Source: an uncultured Alphaproteobacteria bacterium
GTDB lineage: Bacteria > Pseudomonadota > Alphaproteobacteria > GCA-2731375
Reading direction: 5' to 3'
Length of the DNA stretch: 64,000 nt
NCBI GenBank assembly: GCA_951812805.1
Contig: CATOSZ010000009.1
Location: forward strand, 320,501-384,500
The notes under the pieces were generated by a model. It was not told the origin of the DNA. It worked only from the letters and a program-made list of their open reading frames with translations, and ran no database searches. The translations under genes and the position numbers were made by a program. The number at the start of each line of letters is the position of its first letter. The stretch's first letter is position 1. Shown here in pieces: positions 1 to 13,389 of the stretch.

Positions 1-173
1 GCCTGCGTCGCCCGCCGGTTCGATGTCGCCTCCTCCACCTCCGGGTGGGTGGCGATCGCCATCTGCACCGTATCGCTGAGCGAGCCGGCCTGGCTGGCGA
101 AGGGAATGAGCGCACAAGCGGCGGCGCCGAGAAGCAGCCCGCCGATGCGACCAAAACTCGTCTTTGTTTCCAT
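1..173 (-). CDS. TolC-family outer membrane efflux protein, N-terminal part only
   Basis: Only the first 57 codons are in the window; the gene runs off the left edge. The start reads METKTSFGRIGG, then a hydrophobic stretch ending SQAGS that looks like a Sec signal peptide. It continues SLSDTVQMAIATHPEVEEA, which resembles the start of the first helical repeat in TolC-type proteins (typically 'al.tnPev..a...r'). The family forms the outer-membrane channel for type I secretion and efflux. It lies downstream of the RTX adhesin gene on the same strand, which fits an adhesin-plus-exporter locus. The identification rests on a short fragment, so the exact subfamily is open. Confidence 0.6.
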   Translation of the reverse strand, partial: METKTSFGRIGGLLLGAAACALIPFASQAGSLSDTVQMAIATHPEVEEATSNRRATQ

Positions 174-217
174 GCGATTACGGCCCAGATGCTTCATGTC
201 CGACGCCCCACGTCAAT

Positions 218-355
218 CTAACCACGCCCAAGGGCCTTTGGCCCCACCGCCCCCGCGATTCCCGCCACCACAGCCTTGCTGAAAGGCCTTTCGAAGCGGA
301 ACGGGAGGATCACGCCGAACAGCACGATCCCCTGGTACGGATGCGGGCCTAGCAT
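218..355 (-). other. possible 45-codon ORF upstream of the TolC-like gene
   Basis: A short minus-strand ORF starts MLGPHPYQGIVLFG, ends AGAVGPKALGRG and stops at TAG. It has a hydrophobic first half and alphaproteobacterial-like codon use. No family is recognised and no clear ribosome binding site is seen. It may be a small protein or simply the leader region of the TolC-like gene. The IS1182-family element sits just upstream of its start. Confidence 0.2.
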
Positions 356-364
356 ATCGAAACA

Positions 365-1916
365 CTAGCAGCCTGTCGGACTTGAGCCGAGTTTCGAGAT
401 GAGATTCACTGTCACGGTCTGATTCTCTCCTGCGCGGTGATTTTGTGATGAGCAACTTTCGACAGGTTGACCGGGAGACCAGCTATCTTCTGCCGCCTTC
501 GGTGGACGAATGGCTGCCTGATCGTCATCTGGCGCGCTTCGTGGTCGATGTGCTGGAGCAGCTGGATCTCTCTGCGTTCGTGAAGGCCTATCGTGGTTCG
601 GGCTCGGCGGCGCATCACCCGAGCGTCCTGCTGGGCCTGCTGATCTACGGCTACGCGACGGGGGTGCATTCCAGCCGGAAGCTGGAGCGGGCGAGCTATG
701 ATTCGGTGGCCTTCCGCTTCATCGCGGCAAACGACCACCCCGACCACGACACGATCGCCACGTTCCGCCGTCGCTTCCTGCCGCTGATCGAGGGGCTGTT
801 CGTGCAGGTTCTGCTGCTGGCGCGGCAGGCCGGCATGCTGCAACTGGGCACGGTGGCGCTGGACGGGACGAAGATCCATGCCGACGCGAGCCGGCACAGC
901 GCCCTGTCGTGGCAGCGTGCGGGCGAGATCGAAGCCCGGCTGCGGGCCGAGGTGGCGGAGTTGATGGCGTTGGCGGAAGCGGCGGACCGGTCCGAGGTTC
1001 CCGACGGCATGAGCGTGCCGGAGGAGCTGGCACGGCGCGAGGACCGGCTGGCGGCGATCGCCGCGGCGAAGGCGGAGATCGAGGCGCGGGCGGCCGAGCG
1101 TCATGCGCGGGAGCAGGCGGAGTACGAAGAGAAGCTGGCAGCCCGCGAGGCGAAGGAAACGCGGACCGGCCGCAAGCCGGGCGGGCGGCCACCGAAGCCG
1201 CCGGAGCCGGGGCCACGGGCGAAGGACCAGGTCAACCTGACGGACCCGGACTCGCGCATCATGCCGGTGGCCGGCGGCGGCTTCGAGCAGTGCTACAACG
1301 CCCAGGCTGCGGTGGCCGCCGGCAGCCTGCTGGTGGTCAGCGCCGACGTGGTGCAGGCGGCGAACGACAAGCAGCAGATCGAACCGACGCTCGAAGCACT
1401 CGCCGGCCTGCCGGACGGGCTTGGCGAGGTCGAGACCCTGTTGGCGGACAGCGGCTACTTCAGCCAGGCCAACGTCGAGGCCTGCGGGGAAGCGGAGATC
1501 GCGCCGCTGATCGCGCTCGGCCGGGAGCACCACCATCTTTCCTGGCGGGACCGCTTCGCCGAGGCGCCGCCAGCGCCCGAGGATCCGACGCCGCTCGAGG
1601 CGATGTGCCATCGCCTGGCCACACCCGAGGGCCGGGCGCTCTACGCGCTTCGCAAGCAGACGCCGGAGCCGGTGTTCGGCATCATCAAATCGGTGATGGG
1701 CTTGCGTCAGTTCAGCCTGCGCGGCCTCGACAAGGCGAAGGGGGAATGGACCTTGGCCACGCTCTCCTGGAACATCAAGCGGATGTTCGTCCTCAGCCAC
1801 GCCTGAACGGGCGGGCCAACCCGCGTTCGCAACTTCATGGGGGTAAATCCATGACATCGACGCCCGCCAAGCCAATCTTACCAATCCTTGCATGCCCGAG
1901 TCCGACAGGCTGCTAG
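365..1916 (+). mobile_element. IS1182-family insertion sequence
   Basis: The element is about 1.54 kb. Its ends are perfect terminal inverted repeats, CAGCCTGTCGGA at 369-380 and its complement at 1901-1912. Palindromic CTAG flanks both sides (365-368 and 1913-1916), the expected 4-bp palindromic target. It carries one intact transposase on the plus strand. It lies between the RTX gene terminator and the TolC-like gene, so it separates the two halves of the secretion locus without breaking either reading frame. Confidence 0.9.
448..1806 (+). CDS. IS1182-family transposase
   Basis: This 452-aa DDE transposase moves the surrounding element. The N-terminal part (about 1-100) looks like DUF772, with VDEWLPDRHLARFVVDVLEQL. 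The first catalytic Asp is in VALDGTKIHADASRH and the second in LLADSGYFSQANVEA. A Glu candidate lies near EPVFGIIKSVMGLRQFS. A charged, probably coiled-coil insertion rich in Ala, Glu and Arg (about 170-240) separates the first two, as is usual in this family. The ATG at 448 is preferred over the GTG just before it. The frame is intact, so it may still be active. Confidence 0.92.
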   Translation: MSNFRQVDRETSYLLPPSVDEWLPDRHLARFVVDVLEQLDLSAFVKAYRGSGSAAHHPSVLLGLLIYGYATGVHSSRKLERASYDSVAFRFIAANDHPDHDTIATFRRRFLPLIEGLFVQVLLLARQAGMLQLGTVALDGTKIHADASRHSALSWQRAGEIEARLRAEVAELMALAEAADRSEVPDGMSVPEELARREDRLAAIAAAKAEIEARAAERHAREQAEYEEKLAAREAKETRTGRKPGGRPPKPPEPGPRAKDQVNLTDPDSRIMPVAGGGFEQCYNAQAAVAAGSLLVVSADVVQAANDKQQIEPTLEALAGLPDGLGEVETLLADSGYFSQANVEACGEAEIAPLIALGREHHHLSWRDRFAEAPPAPEDPTPLEAMCHRLATPEGRALYALRKQTPEPVFGIIKSVMGLRQFSLRGLDKAKGEWTLATLSWNIKRMFVLSHA

Positions 1917-2110
1917 CGGAATTCAAGCCGGATGCAGTCGGCGCCATGCTTCGTCAACATCGAATAAATGCTTATCTGCCAAAGGCTTACAAATTAGACC
2001 TTGCCTCGCCTCCCACCATGGGCGCGATTGCGCGTTGTAATTGGGCAACAAAGGCGCGTACGGCCAACGAGAAAACGCCGCCCCGGGGTGGGACGGCGTG
2101 TTCCTCGAAG

Positions 2111-2143
2111 AAAATCGACCGGTCCCCCGAGGGAGACCGGTCG
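2111..2143 (-). terminator. intrinsic terminator of the RTX gene
   Basis: On the minus strand, 15 nt after the RTX stop codon, a 9-bp perfect stem (CGACCGGTC / GACCGGTCG, 2116-2124 and 2135-2143) closes a 10-nt loop. It is followed by a T-rich ATTTTCTT stretch at 2108-2115. Confidence 0.7.
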
Positions 2144-2157
2144 GTCCGGGTTGCTTA

Positions 2158-5100
2158 TCAGACGTTACCGTCGTCGTTGACGATCTGATCTTCGATCTGA
2201 GCGAGATCCGGGCTGACGCCGACGTCTTCCAGCACGATCTTGAAATTGCCGACCGTGGCGCCGCCCTCGTTCTGGATCGTCACCTCGACGTCATCGGTAT
2301 TCACGACCTGCGTGACGACATTGTCCTCACGACTGGCACCGAAGTCCTCGGTGACATCGAGCTCGTCGAACAGCGCATCGAGATCGATGGTGTCGACATC
2401 GCCACCGGCGAGATCGTCGATATCGAAATCGGTGATCGTCGTGGTACCGCCGACCGCCGTCTCGTCGAAGACGAAGAGGTCGCTACCGGTATCCGCGTTC
2501 TCGCCGCCGGTCAGCGTATCGTCGCCACCGTTGCCGATGAAGGTGTCGTTGCCGTCACTGCCGATCAGGAGGTCGGCCGCAGCACCGCCGATGATCGTGG
2601 CACCGTCCACCGTGGCCTCGGGCTGGATCTGCACGTTCAGATCCTCGGTAATGACCGTATCGCCATCCGCATCCGCGAGCTGTACGCCAAAGGACAGATC
2701 GAGGTTGTCACCGGCCTCGGACGTACCGGCTCCGAAGGCGCCGAAGTCGAGCCGCCCGGGGCTGCCGTCGTTCAGGGCTTCGACCCGATTGAAGGCTTCG
2801 ACACCGAATACTTCGATCGGCTCGAGTTCCGTAACACCCGTGATCGTCACCGAGTTGCCGTCAATGGTGATCCGCGCCGGATCGATGTCGACCCCATTGG
2901 CCTGCACGAAGGCGACGTTCACCGCGTCACTGATCGCAGCGGTCTGATCGAAGTTCGTGGAAGCACCGAGCGTCAAATCGGCCGCCCGAACACTCCAAAG
3001 CGACACCGTGATCGTCGCTTCGGTGAAACCACCCGCGCCCAGGAACTGGCCGGCCTGCAGGCTGACGCCATTGACGGACGTATGGCCGCCAGTGAAGTCG
3101 ATGTCGCTGAGCGCGCCATCGGTAGCCGTCTGGCCTTCGACAAAGTCCAGACGCAGGCCTTCTCCATTGTTGACCGCCTGGTTTCCAACACCCACCGAAC
3201 CTTGCGGGAAGATACTTTGGCTGGAGGCATTGACCGTCGTCGCGTTGATAGCGGTCAAGATCAGATCCTCGTCTGGCCCACCAACCGGGTCGGTGCCTTC
3301 GACGACGTGGAACGCCCTGGCCGAATTGGAGAGACCAAGCAGATTGTTGAAGTCGAGGCCCGAGTTGTCGTCGAGTTTCTGGAACAACTCCACCGTGTAC
3401 TTGTCGTCCACCTCGACCTGATCGTCGGCATCGAGCGATACCCGGAAAACCCAATCCGGTTGCGGTACACCACCCGGTGTCCCGCCCGCACCGGAGTCCG
3501 AAGTCGAGGCGATCAACGTATCCGTCCCGAACCCATACAAGAACACCGGGGCGCCGCCTTCGAACAACGTGACAGCCGTACCGTTGGCGTCGAACAGCTG
3601 GTTGTCCGTCACATCGGTATTGATGTTGACGAACGTCGCCGCACCGAGGCCATCCGCGCCCACACTCTCGAAGACGTTGAGCTCGGCCATGTCCGACGAT
3701 CCGGCCCGGTTGATGACTGCCGTCGCATCCGGCGTGAAGTCGACAGGCCCGTCGTCGTCGATGGTGACGGTCACCGCCTGGCTCTCGCTATCACCGTCGC
3801 CATCGGTGGCGGTGATGGTGAAGTTCAGTTGGATCTGGTCGTCGGCGTCGGTCTCGCTGACCGCCGTCGTATCCGTCAGGTCGGGATCGCCGTCGGGATG
3901 ATCCAAAGTGCCGAGCAGGTTGAACGTGTAGGTCCCGGTCCCGTCGCCACCGTCGTTGAAGACGAGAGTGAAGACATCGGTGCCGTCAGAGACGAGTTGA
4001 CCGATCAGACCACCATTGTTGTCGGACACGACCTCGACGCCCACGCCGCCGGAGGTCAGGGTCAACGGATTGTCGGCACTGTCTTCAGCTTCCGGATCGA
4101 TGGCCGAGCCGAAGCTCGCCGCGACCGAACCGCCGTCGGTGCCGAAGTCGATGTCGAGAACCACCGAGGCGGTGTCGTTGATCGAGTCTTCGGCGACATT
4201 CAGATCGGCGCTGCTTTCGATGGCGACGCCGATCGTCGGCCCGTCGTCCTCGAAGGCGAAGACGCCGTCGCTGACGTCGATCGAGATCGAGTCCTCGTCA
4301 CCGTCCGCATCGCTCACCGTCTGTTCGACCAACAGGGTGTTGGCGGCCAACGCCAGAGTTTCCGGGGCATCGTCACTCGTCGTGTCTTCATGCCAGAGGT
4401 TGGCCTTTTGCGTCAGCGTCACCGTGCCCGAGGTTTCGCCGATCTCGATGGTGAAGATCTCCGAGCCGCTGGCACCGGCCGTACCCGAGATCACGCCCGA
4501 GGTGGCGTCCTGGGTCAGGATGATTTCCTGCCCCTTACCGAGGCCACCGGCCGGATCGATATCCGTGATATCGAGCGCGAACAGGCCCGAGGCGACCGAG
4601 GCGCTGGTCAGGACGAGGGCGTAACGCTCGTTGCCCGGGCCGTCCGTACCATGCACACCGGAGGTCAGGAAGTTGTCCGCGAACTCCGCCGTATCCACGG
4701 ACGTCCCTTCGGCCTGGACGCCGTCGGCACTGTCGGGATCGGAGCCGTCGGCGGCACTCTCGTCCACGACCAGGGCGTCGGGCGTGGCTTGAGTGTTTAC
4801 CGCCGCCGTCGGGCCGTCGTCCTGGATGGTGAAGACACCGCTGCCGAGGTCGACGAAATCGCTGTCGCTGTCGCCGTCGGCATCGCTCACCGTCTGCTCG
4901 ATGCGCAGATAGTCGTCGCCCGAGAGCGTCAGCGTCTCCGCGTCGTCGTGATCACCGTCGTCGTCGTGCCAGATGTTTTCCGACTGGCTGAAGGTGATCT
5001 CACCGTCGCTATCGACACTAATCGTGAAGTGCGGCGTACCGTTGGCCGTGCCGACGACATCGTCGCCGACGAGGTTCAGCACGATCTCGTCGCCCTTGCC

Positions 5101-6582
5101 GCCCTGCGGATCGAAGGAGAAGAGACCCGAGCCGACGTTGGCGCCGGAGAGCGTCAGGGAGTAGTCGACGCTGCCCTCGCCATCGGTGCCGTAGTCGATC
5201 GTCGTCTGGAAGTTGTCCGAGAAGTCCGCCGTCGTGGAGGCGAGACCGCCCGGCGCCGAGGCGCCGTCGCTGTCCGTGCCCTCGGGCCGCGTCTCGTCGA
5301 GCACCAGAGCATCGCCCAGCACGCCGAGCGCCACCGCATCCGGCCCGTCGTCCTCGATCGAGAAGACACCGGAGCCGAGGTTGATCGACGCGGTCGAGCT
5401 GTCACCGTCGAAATCTGTCACGGTCTGCGAAATCGTCAGGGCCGTCGGATCCGACAAGGTTAGCGTCGCCTTGTCGTCGTCGTCCGAGTCGGTCGCATGC
5501 CAGATGTTCTGCGACTGGGTGAAGGTAACCTCGCCATCGCTATCGACGGAGATGGTGAAGTGCGGCGTGCTCGACCCGGCGACCGCACCGACGATGTCAC
5601 CGTTGCTGGCCTGGTTCAACAAAATCGCGTCGCCCTGCGCCCCGGCCGTGCCGAGCGCGAAGAGCCCACTGGCAACGTCGGTGCCGTCGAGGTCGAGCGC
5701 ATAGGACGTGCTGCCCGGCGTGTCGACACCGACGATGGCGAAGAAGTTGTTCGCGAAGTTCGCCGTGGCCGAACTCGTGCCTGCGGCTGCATCGCCCGGT
5801 CCGTCGGGATCCACGCCAGCCGCGCTTTCGTCGAGGACGATCGTATCGGCCGAGGCGGTCTGGAAGTTGAACGGCGCGTCGTCCTTCACCTGAACGGTGA
5901 TCGCACCGCCGGCGGAGTCGCCGTCGTCATCGGCGATCGTGTAGCTGAAGTTCAGATCCAGCGGATCGTCGGAGAAGGCTTCATCCAGGTCGGGATGATC
6001 GATCGCCCGCAGCTGCTCGAAGACGTAATTGCCGTCGGCGTCGAGCGACAGGGTGAAGACGTCCTCGCCACCCGTCTCGCGACTGGCGGTCAGGGTCACC
6101 TTGCCGTTCAGGTCCGCCGACTGGCTGTAGACCAGGCCTTCGCCACCGCTGGTCAGCGGGCCCACGGCCGGATCGCCGGCTTCGGGGTCGCTGGAGGAGA
6201 CGAAGGACAGGTCCGTGATCCCGCCCGGGCCGTCGGCGCCGAACGCGAAGGAGACCGTGCCCGAAGCGATCGGCTGGAAACCCTCACTTTCCTGGAGATC
6301 TTCACCACTCGGGCTGCTGGAGCCGAGATCCGCCTCGTAAACCATTTCCACGGTCTGTGCGTCTTCGGCCACCGGGATGTCGTCATAAATCACGACATCG
6401 ATGGCATCGTCGTCGGTGGTGATGACGTCGGTTGTGTCGTTGTCCGAGTCCGTCGCGACGAAGCCCACACCCGCCAAGGTCACCGACCCTTCGACATCAT
6501 CGGCCTGGGCCGGATCGTGATGGCGTACCGGCTGCTCGAGCGACACGTCGTAGGTGTAGGTCACCACGCTGTCAATCAGCAT
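2158..6582 (-). CDS. large RTX / T1SS-143 repeat adhesin, 5' end lost to an IS21 insertion
   Basis: A 1,474-codon acidic protein made of long repeats. Each repeat opens near DDGP or DDAP, then a LVVDES or VLDE motif, and contains an ENIWH or ANLWH motif with VSDADGD. This is the layout of the T1SS-143/DUF5801 repeats of secreted RTX adhesins. The C-terminus has calcium-binding nonapeptides (GSDGNDTFIGNGGDDTLTGG) and an LFVF...TTITDFDI segment typical of type I secretion signals. It is likely exported through a TolC/HlyB-type system and acts at the cell surface or in biofilm. The ATG at 6580-6582 and the next ten bases belong to the IS21 end. The native sequence begins mid-gene and the true N-terminus is missing. 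Whether the truncated form is expressed is unknown. Confidence 0.85.
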   Translation of the reverse strand: MLIDSVVTYTYDVSLEQPVRHHDPAQADDVEGSVTLAGVGFVATDSDNDTTDVITTDDDAIDVVIYDDIPVAEDAQTVEMVYEADLGSSSPSGEDLQESEGFQPIASGTVSFAFGADGPGGITDLSFVSSSDPEAGDPAVGPLTSGGEGLVYSQSADLNGKVTLTASRETGGEDVFTLSLDADGNYVFEQLRAIDHPDLDEAFSDDPLDLNFSYTIADDDGDSAGGAITVQVKDDAPFNFQTASADTIVLDESAAGVDPDGPGDAAAGTSSATANFANNFFAIVGVDTPGSTSYALDLDGTDVASGLFALGTAGAQGDAILLNQASNGDIVGAVAGSSTPHFTISVDSDGEVTFTQSQNIWHATDSDDDDKATLTLSDPTALTISQTVTDFDGDSSTASINLGSGVFSIEDDGPDAVALGVLGDALVLDETRPEGTDSDGASAPGGLASTTADFSDNFQTTIDYGTDGEGSVDYSLTLSGANVGSGLFSFDPQGGKGDEIVLNLVGDDVVGTANGTPHFTISVDSDGEITFSQSENIWHDDDGDHDDAETLTLSGDDYLRIEQTVSDADGDSDSDFVDLGSGVFTIQDDGPTAAVNTQATPDALVVDESAADGSDPDSADGVQAEGTSVDTAEFADNFLTSGVHGTDGPGNERYALVLTSASVASGLFALDITDIDPAGGLGKGQEIILTQDATSGVISGTAGASGSEIFTIEIGETSGTVTLTQKANLWHEDTTSDDAPETLALAANTLLVEQTVSDADGDEDSISIDVSDGVFAFEDDGPTIGVAIESSADLNVAEDSINDTASVVLDIDFGTDGGSVAASFGSAIDPEAEDSADNPLTLTSGGVGVEVVSDNNGGLIGQLVSDGTDVFTLVFNDGGDGTGTYTFNLLGTLDHPDGDPDLTDTTAVSETDADDQIQLNFTITATDGDGDSESQAVTVTIDDDGPVDFTPDATAVINRAGSSDMAELNVFESVGADGLGAATFVNINTDVTDNQLFDANGTAVTLFEGGAPVFLYGFGTDTLIASTSDSGAGGTPGGVPQPDWVFRVSLDADDQVEVDDKYTVELFQKLDDNSGLDFNNLLGLSNSARAFHVVEGTDPVGGPDEDLILTAINATTVNASSQSIFPQGSVGVGNQAVNNGEGLRLDFVEGQTATDGALSDIDFTGGHTSVNGVSLQAGQFLGAGGFTEATITVSLWSVRAADLTLGASTNFDQTAAISDAVNVAFVQANGVDIDPARITIDGNSVTITGVTELEPIEVFGVEAFNRVEALNDGSPGRLDFGAFGAGTSEAGDNLDLSFGVQLADADGDTVITEDLNVQIQPEATVDGATIIGGAAADLLIGSDGNDTFIGNGGDDTLTGGENADTGSDLFVFDETAVGGTTTITDFDIDDLAGGDVDTIDLDALFDELDVTEDFGASREDNVVTQVVNTDDVEVTIQNEGGATVGNFKIVLEDVGVSPDLAQIEDQIVNDDGNV

Positions 6583-6639
6583 TTAATTCTGACCCCCTAT
6601 CGGCGTGCAAAATTGACCCCCCCCCTTGCTTCGACGGAG

Positions 6640-6744
6640 GTTGTCCCGGTAGTCCACGGGAGGGCCCCGCGCGGCTTCGTGTAGCGCTTTGCGTTACGCG
6701 GAGCGAAGCCGCGTGGGAGGGGCCTGTGGGCCCACCGGGACAAC
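6640..6744. repeat. 105-bp interrupted palindrome inside IS21 copy 1
   Basis: The outer arms GTTGTCCCGGT (6640-6650) and ACCGGGACAAC (6734-6744) are perfect complements. Inside are CGCGGCTTCG and CGAAGCCGCG arms around a near-palindromic GTAGCGCTTTGCGTTAC core. RNA or DNA could fold into one long imperfect hairpin. The same structure is present in copy 2. Confidence 0.75.
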
Positions 6745-6914
6745 CGGGCCGGCGGCGGAACGTGGGGATCAGGTGGGGTTCTTGAAGTGGCAATGAGCTT
6801 TTGAAGTAGTGTCCAGACTGTTCTGCAAGTTTGTCATGGCTGCCGATGAGGGCCACCGGCATGCCTGGCGCGGAGATTTCGATTGCTCGGAGCGCCAGGC
6901 ATGCCGAGCCGCCG

Positions 6915-7058
6915 TCAGGCGGCTTTCTGGATGCGTTCGCTTTTGCTCTCCTTGAGATGGATCATGTTGAGCTAGCGGTTGGCATCCAGCCAGTCCTCAT
7001 GGATTTCGATCGCGAGAGCCCGGACCAGCCGGAGGCAGCTCATCCACCCCATCGGCCC
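6915..7058 (-). pseudogene. decayed C-terminal fragment of an IS256-type transposase inside IS21 copy 1
   Basis: The 48 minus-strand codons read WMSCLRLVRALAIEIHEDWL, then a TAG stop, then LNMIHL, ending at TGA. The pattern SCLRL..ALA.EI...W.....YLNM resembles the tail of mutator (IS256) transposases; here the Tyr codon of YLNM would be the TAG. The fragment looks like a captured relic. The family call is from memory of that motif. Confidence 0.4.
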
Positions 7059-7139
7059 GGACTTGTGCCCCAGCTACGAAACCCCTTTTGCAGAACAATC
7101 TGTACAGGACCCGTTTTGATTTGCCCGCCTTTGCGATGA

Positions 7140-7186
7140 AAGCCCCCAGGCTGATTGGCTCCATATAGCGGATCAGCCTGGGGCTT
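7140..7186 (-). terminator. hairpin after istB, copy 1
   Basis: A strong stem formed by AGCCCCAGGCTGAT and ATCAGCCTGGGGGCT lies about 20 nt after the istB stop and is followed by a short T run on the minus strand. It is likely to end istAB transcription. Confidence 0.6.
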
Positions 7187-7200
7187 TGCTTACAGGGCGG

Positions 7201-7928
7201 CTACTTTTGTCGTCGCTGTTTGCTTTGTGCGAAGCGGTAAGACATGTTGCCTGTTTCGATGATTGCGCAGTGATGCGTTACACGATCCAGCAACGCGGTT
7301 GTCATTTTTGCATCTCCGAAGACGGAGACCCATTCCCCGAACTCCAGATTGGTGGTGATGATGACGCTGGTCTTCTCATAGAGTTTGCTGATCAGGTGGA
7401 ACAAGAGCGCACCGCCGGATTTGGGGAATGGGATATAGCCCAGTTCGTCGATGATGACGCAATCCATGGCCGTCAGTTGCCGGATGATCTTGCCGGCGTT
7501 GCCTTCGGCCTGTTCCTTGATCAGCGCATTGATCAGATCGACGGCGTTGAAGAAACGGACCTTCTTTCCCTGATTGATCAACAGCGTCCCCAGAGCAATG
7601 GCGATGTGGGTTTTGCCCGTACCGGTTCCGCCCACCAGAATGAGGTTGTGGGCCTCCTGGGTGAACTGCCCTGAGCAGAAGGGGTCGATTTGCGCTTGGG
7701 TGACGGCGGCTAGGCCGTAATCGAAAGTGGCGAAGTCCTTATGGTGGGGGAACTTCGAGGCCCGCATTTGGTGCTGGATAGAGCGCACCCGGCGCTCTAC
7801 AGTCTCGGCGTCGATCAGTTGCTTTATCGCAGTGGTCAGACTTGGCGGCTTGCGCGCGGCCAGCAAAGCTTCGGCGCAAGCCGCCATTCCATACAGCCTC
7901 AGGGCGATCAGTTGGTCTATCAAAGCTT

Positions 7929-7932
<4 letters not shown>
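7201..7932 (-). CDS. istB: IS21-family helper ATPase IstB, copy 1
   Basis: A 243-aa AAA+ ATPase that assists the IstA transposase. Walker A is [15 protein letters not shown] and Walker B is [12 protein letters not shown]. The N-terminus ([20 protein letters not shown]) matches the IstB N-terminal domain. The ATG at 7932 overlaps the istA stop (ATGA), so the two are translationally coupled; an in-frame upstream ATG would lie inside istA and is less likely. The product is identical to that of copy 2. Confidence 0.93.
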
Positions 7933-13237
<5,305 letters not shown>

Positions 13238-13250
13238 TCGCCGACCGGGT

Positions 13251-13281
13251 CCGGGGGTGGAGCATTTTGGCCCACCCCCGG
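13251..13281 (+). terminator. hairpin downstream of katG
   Basis: A perfect 10-bp stem, CCGGGGGTGG / CCACCCCCGG, has an 11-nt loop and sits 14 nt after the katG stop. No T run follows, so it may act as an RNA-stabilising hairpin or a weak terminator. Confidence 0.4.
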
Positions 13282-13299
13282 CGTTCCGCGCCACAAAGG

Positions 13300-13330
13300 T
13301 TGACATCCGCCCCCCGGGGCCGCTTATTTA
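13300..13330 (+). promoter_or_regulatory. candidate promoter for the argD operon
   Basis: A perfect TTGACA (13300-13305) is followed, 16 to 19 bases later depending on the hexamer chosen, by an AT-rich CTTATTTA. This is the only AT-rich patch between katG and argD. It fits a sigma-70 promoter with a leader of about 50 nt. Confidence 0.4.
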
Positions 13331-13347
13331 CCGGTTCCCGTAGGCTT

Positions 13348-13374
13348 TGCGGCGCCCCCAGGCGCCGCATTTTT
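13348..13374 (+). terminator. intrinsic terminator or attenuator in the argD leader
   Basis: A perfect 9-bp stem TGCGGCGCC / GGCGCCGCA with a 4-nt loop is followed immediately by TTTTT. It lies between the candidate argD promoter and the argD start, ending only 15 nt before the ATG. It could end read-through from katG or attenuate argD transcription. Confidence 0.55.
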
Positions 13375-13389
13375 GATTGGAGCGAAGAG

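Noticed and set aside
412..1947. A 511-codon minus-strand frame across the IS1182 transposase
   Set aside because: Arg/Leu/His-rich shadow of a GC-rich gene. The plus-strand frame has the clear DDE transposase motifs.
2041..5463. A 1,140-codon open frame on the plus strand
   Set aside because: It is antisense to the Asp/Gly/Thr-rich RTX repeats, whose codon pattern leaves the opposite strand free of stops. The translation is repetitive Arg/Val/Asp with no domain.
2158..6582. The RTX internal repeats as a CRISPR-like or satellite array
   Set aside because: The periodicity is protein-level (roughly 150-190 residues per unit) with diverged DNA, as in T1SS-143 repeat adhesins.
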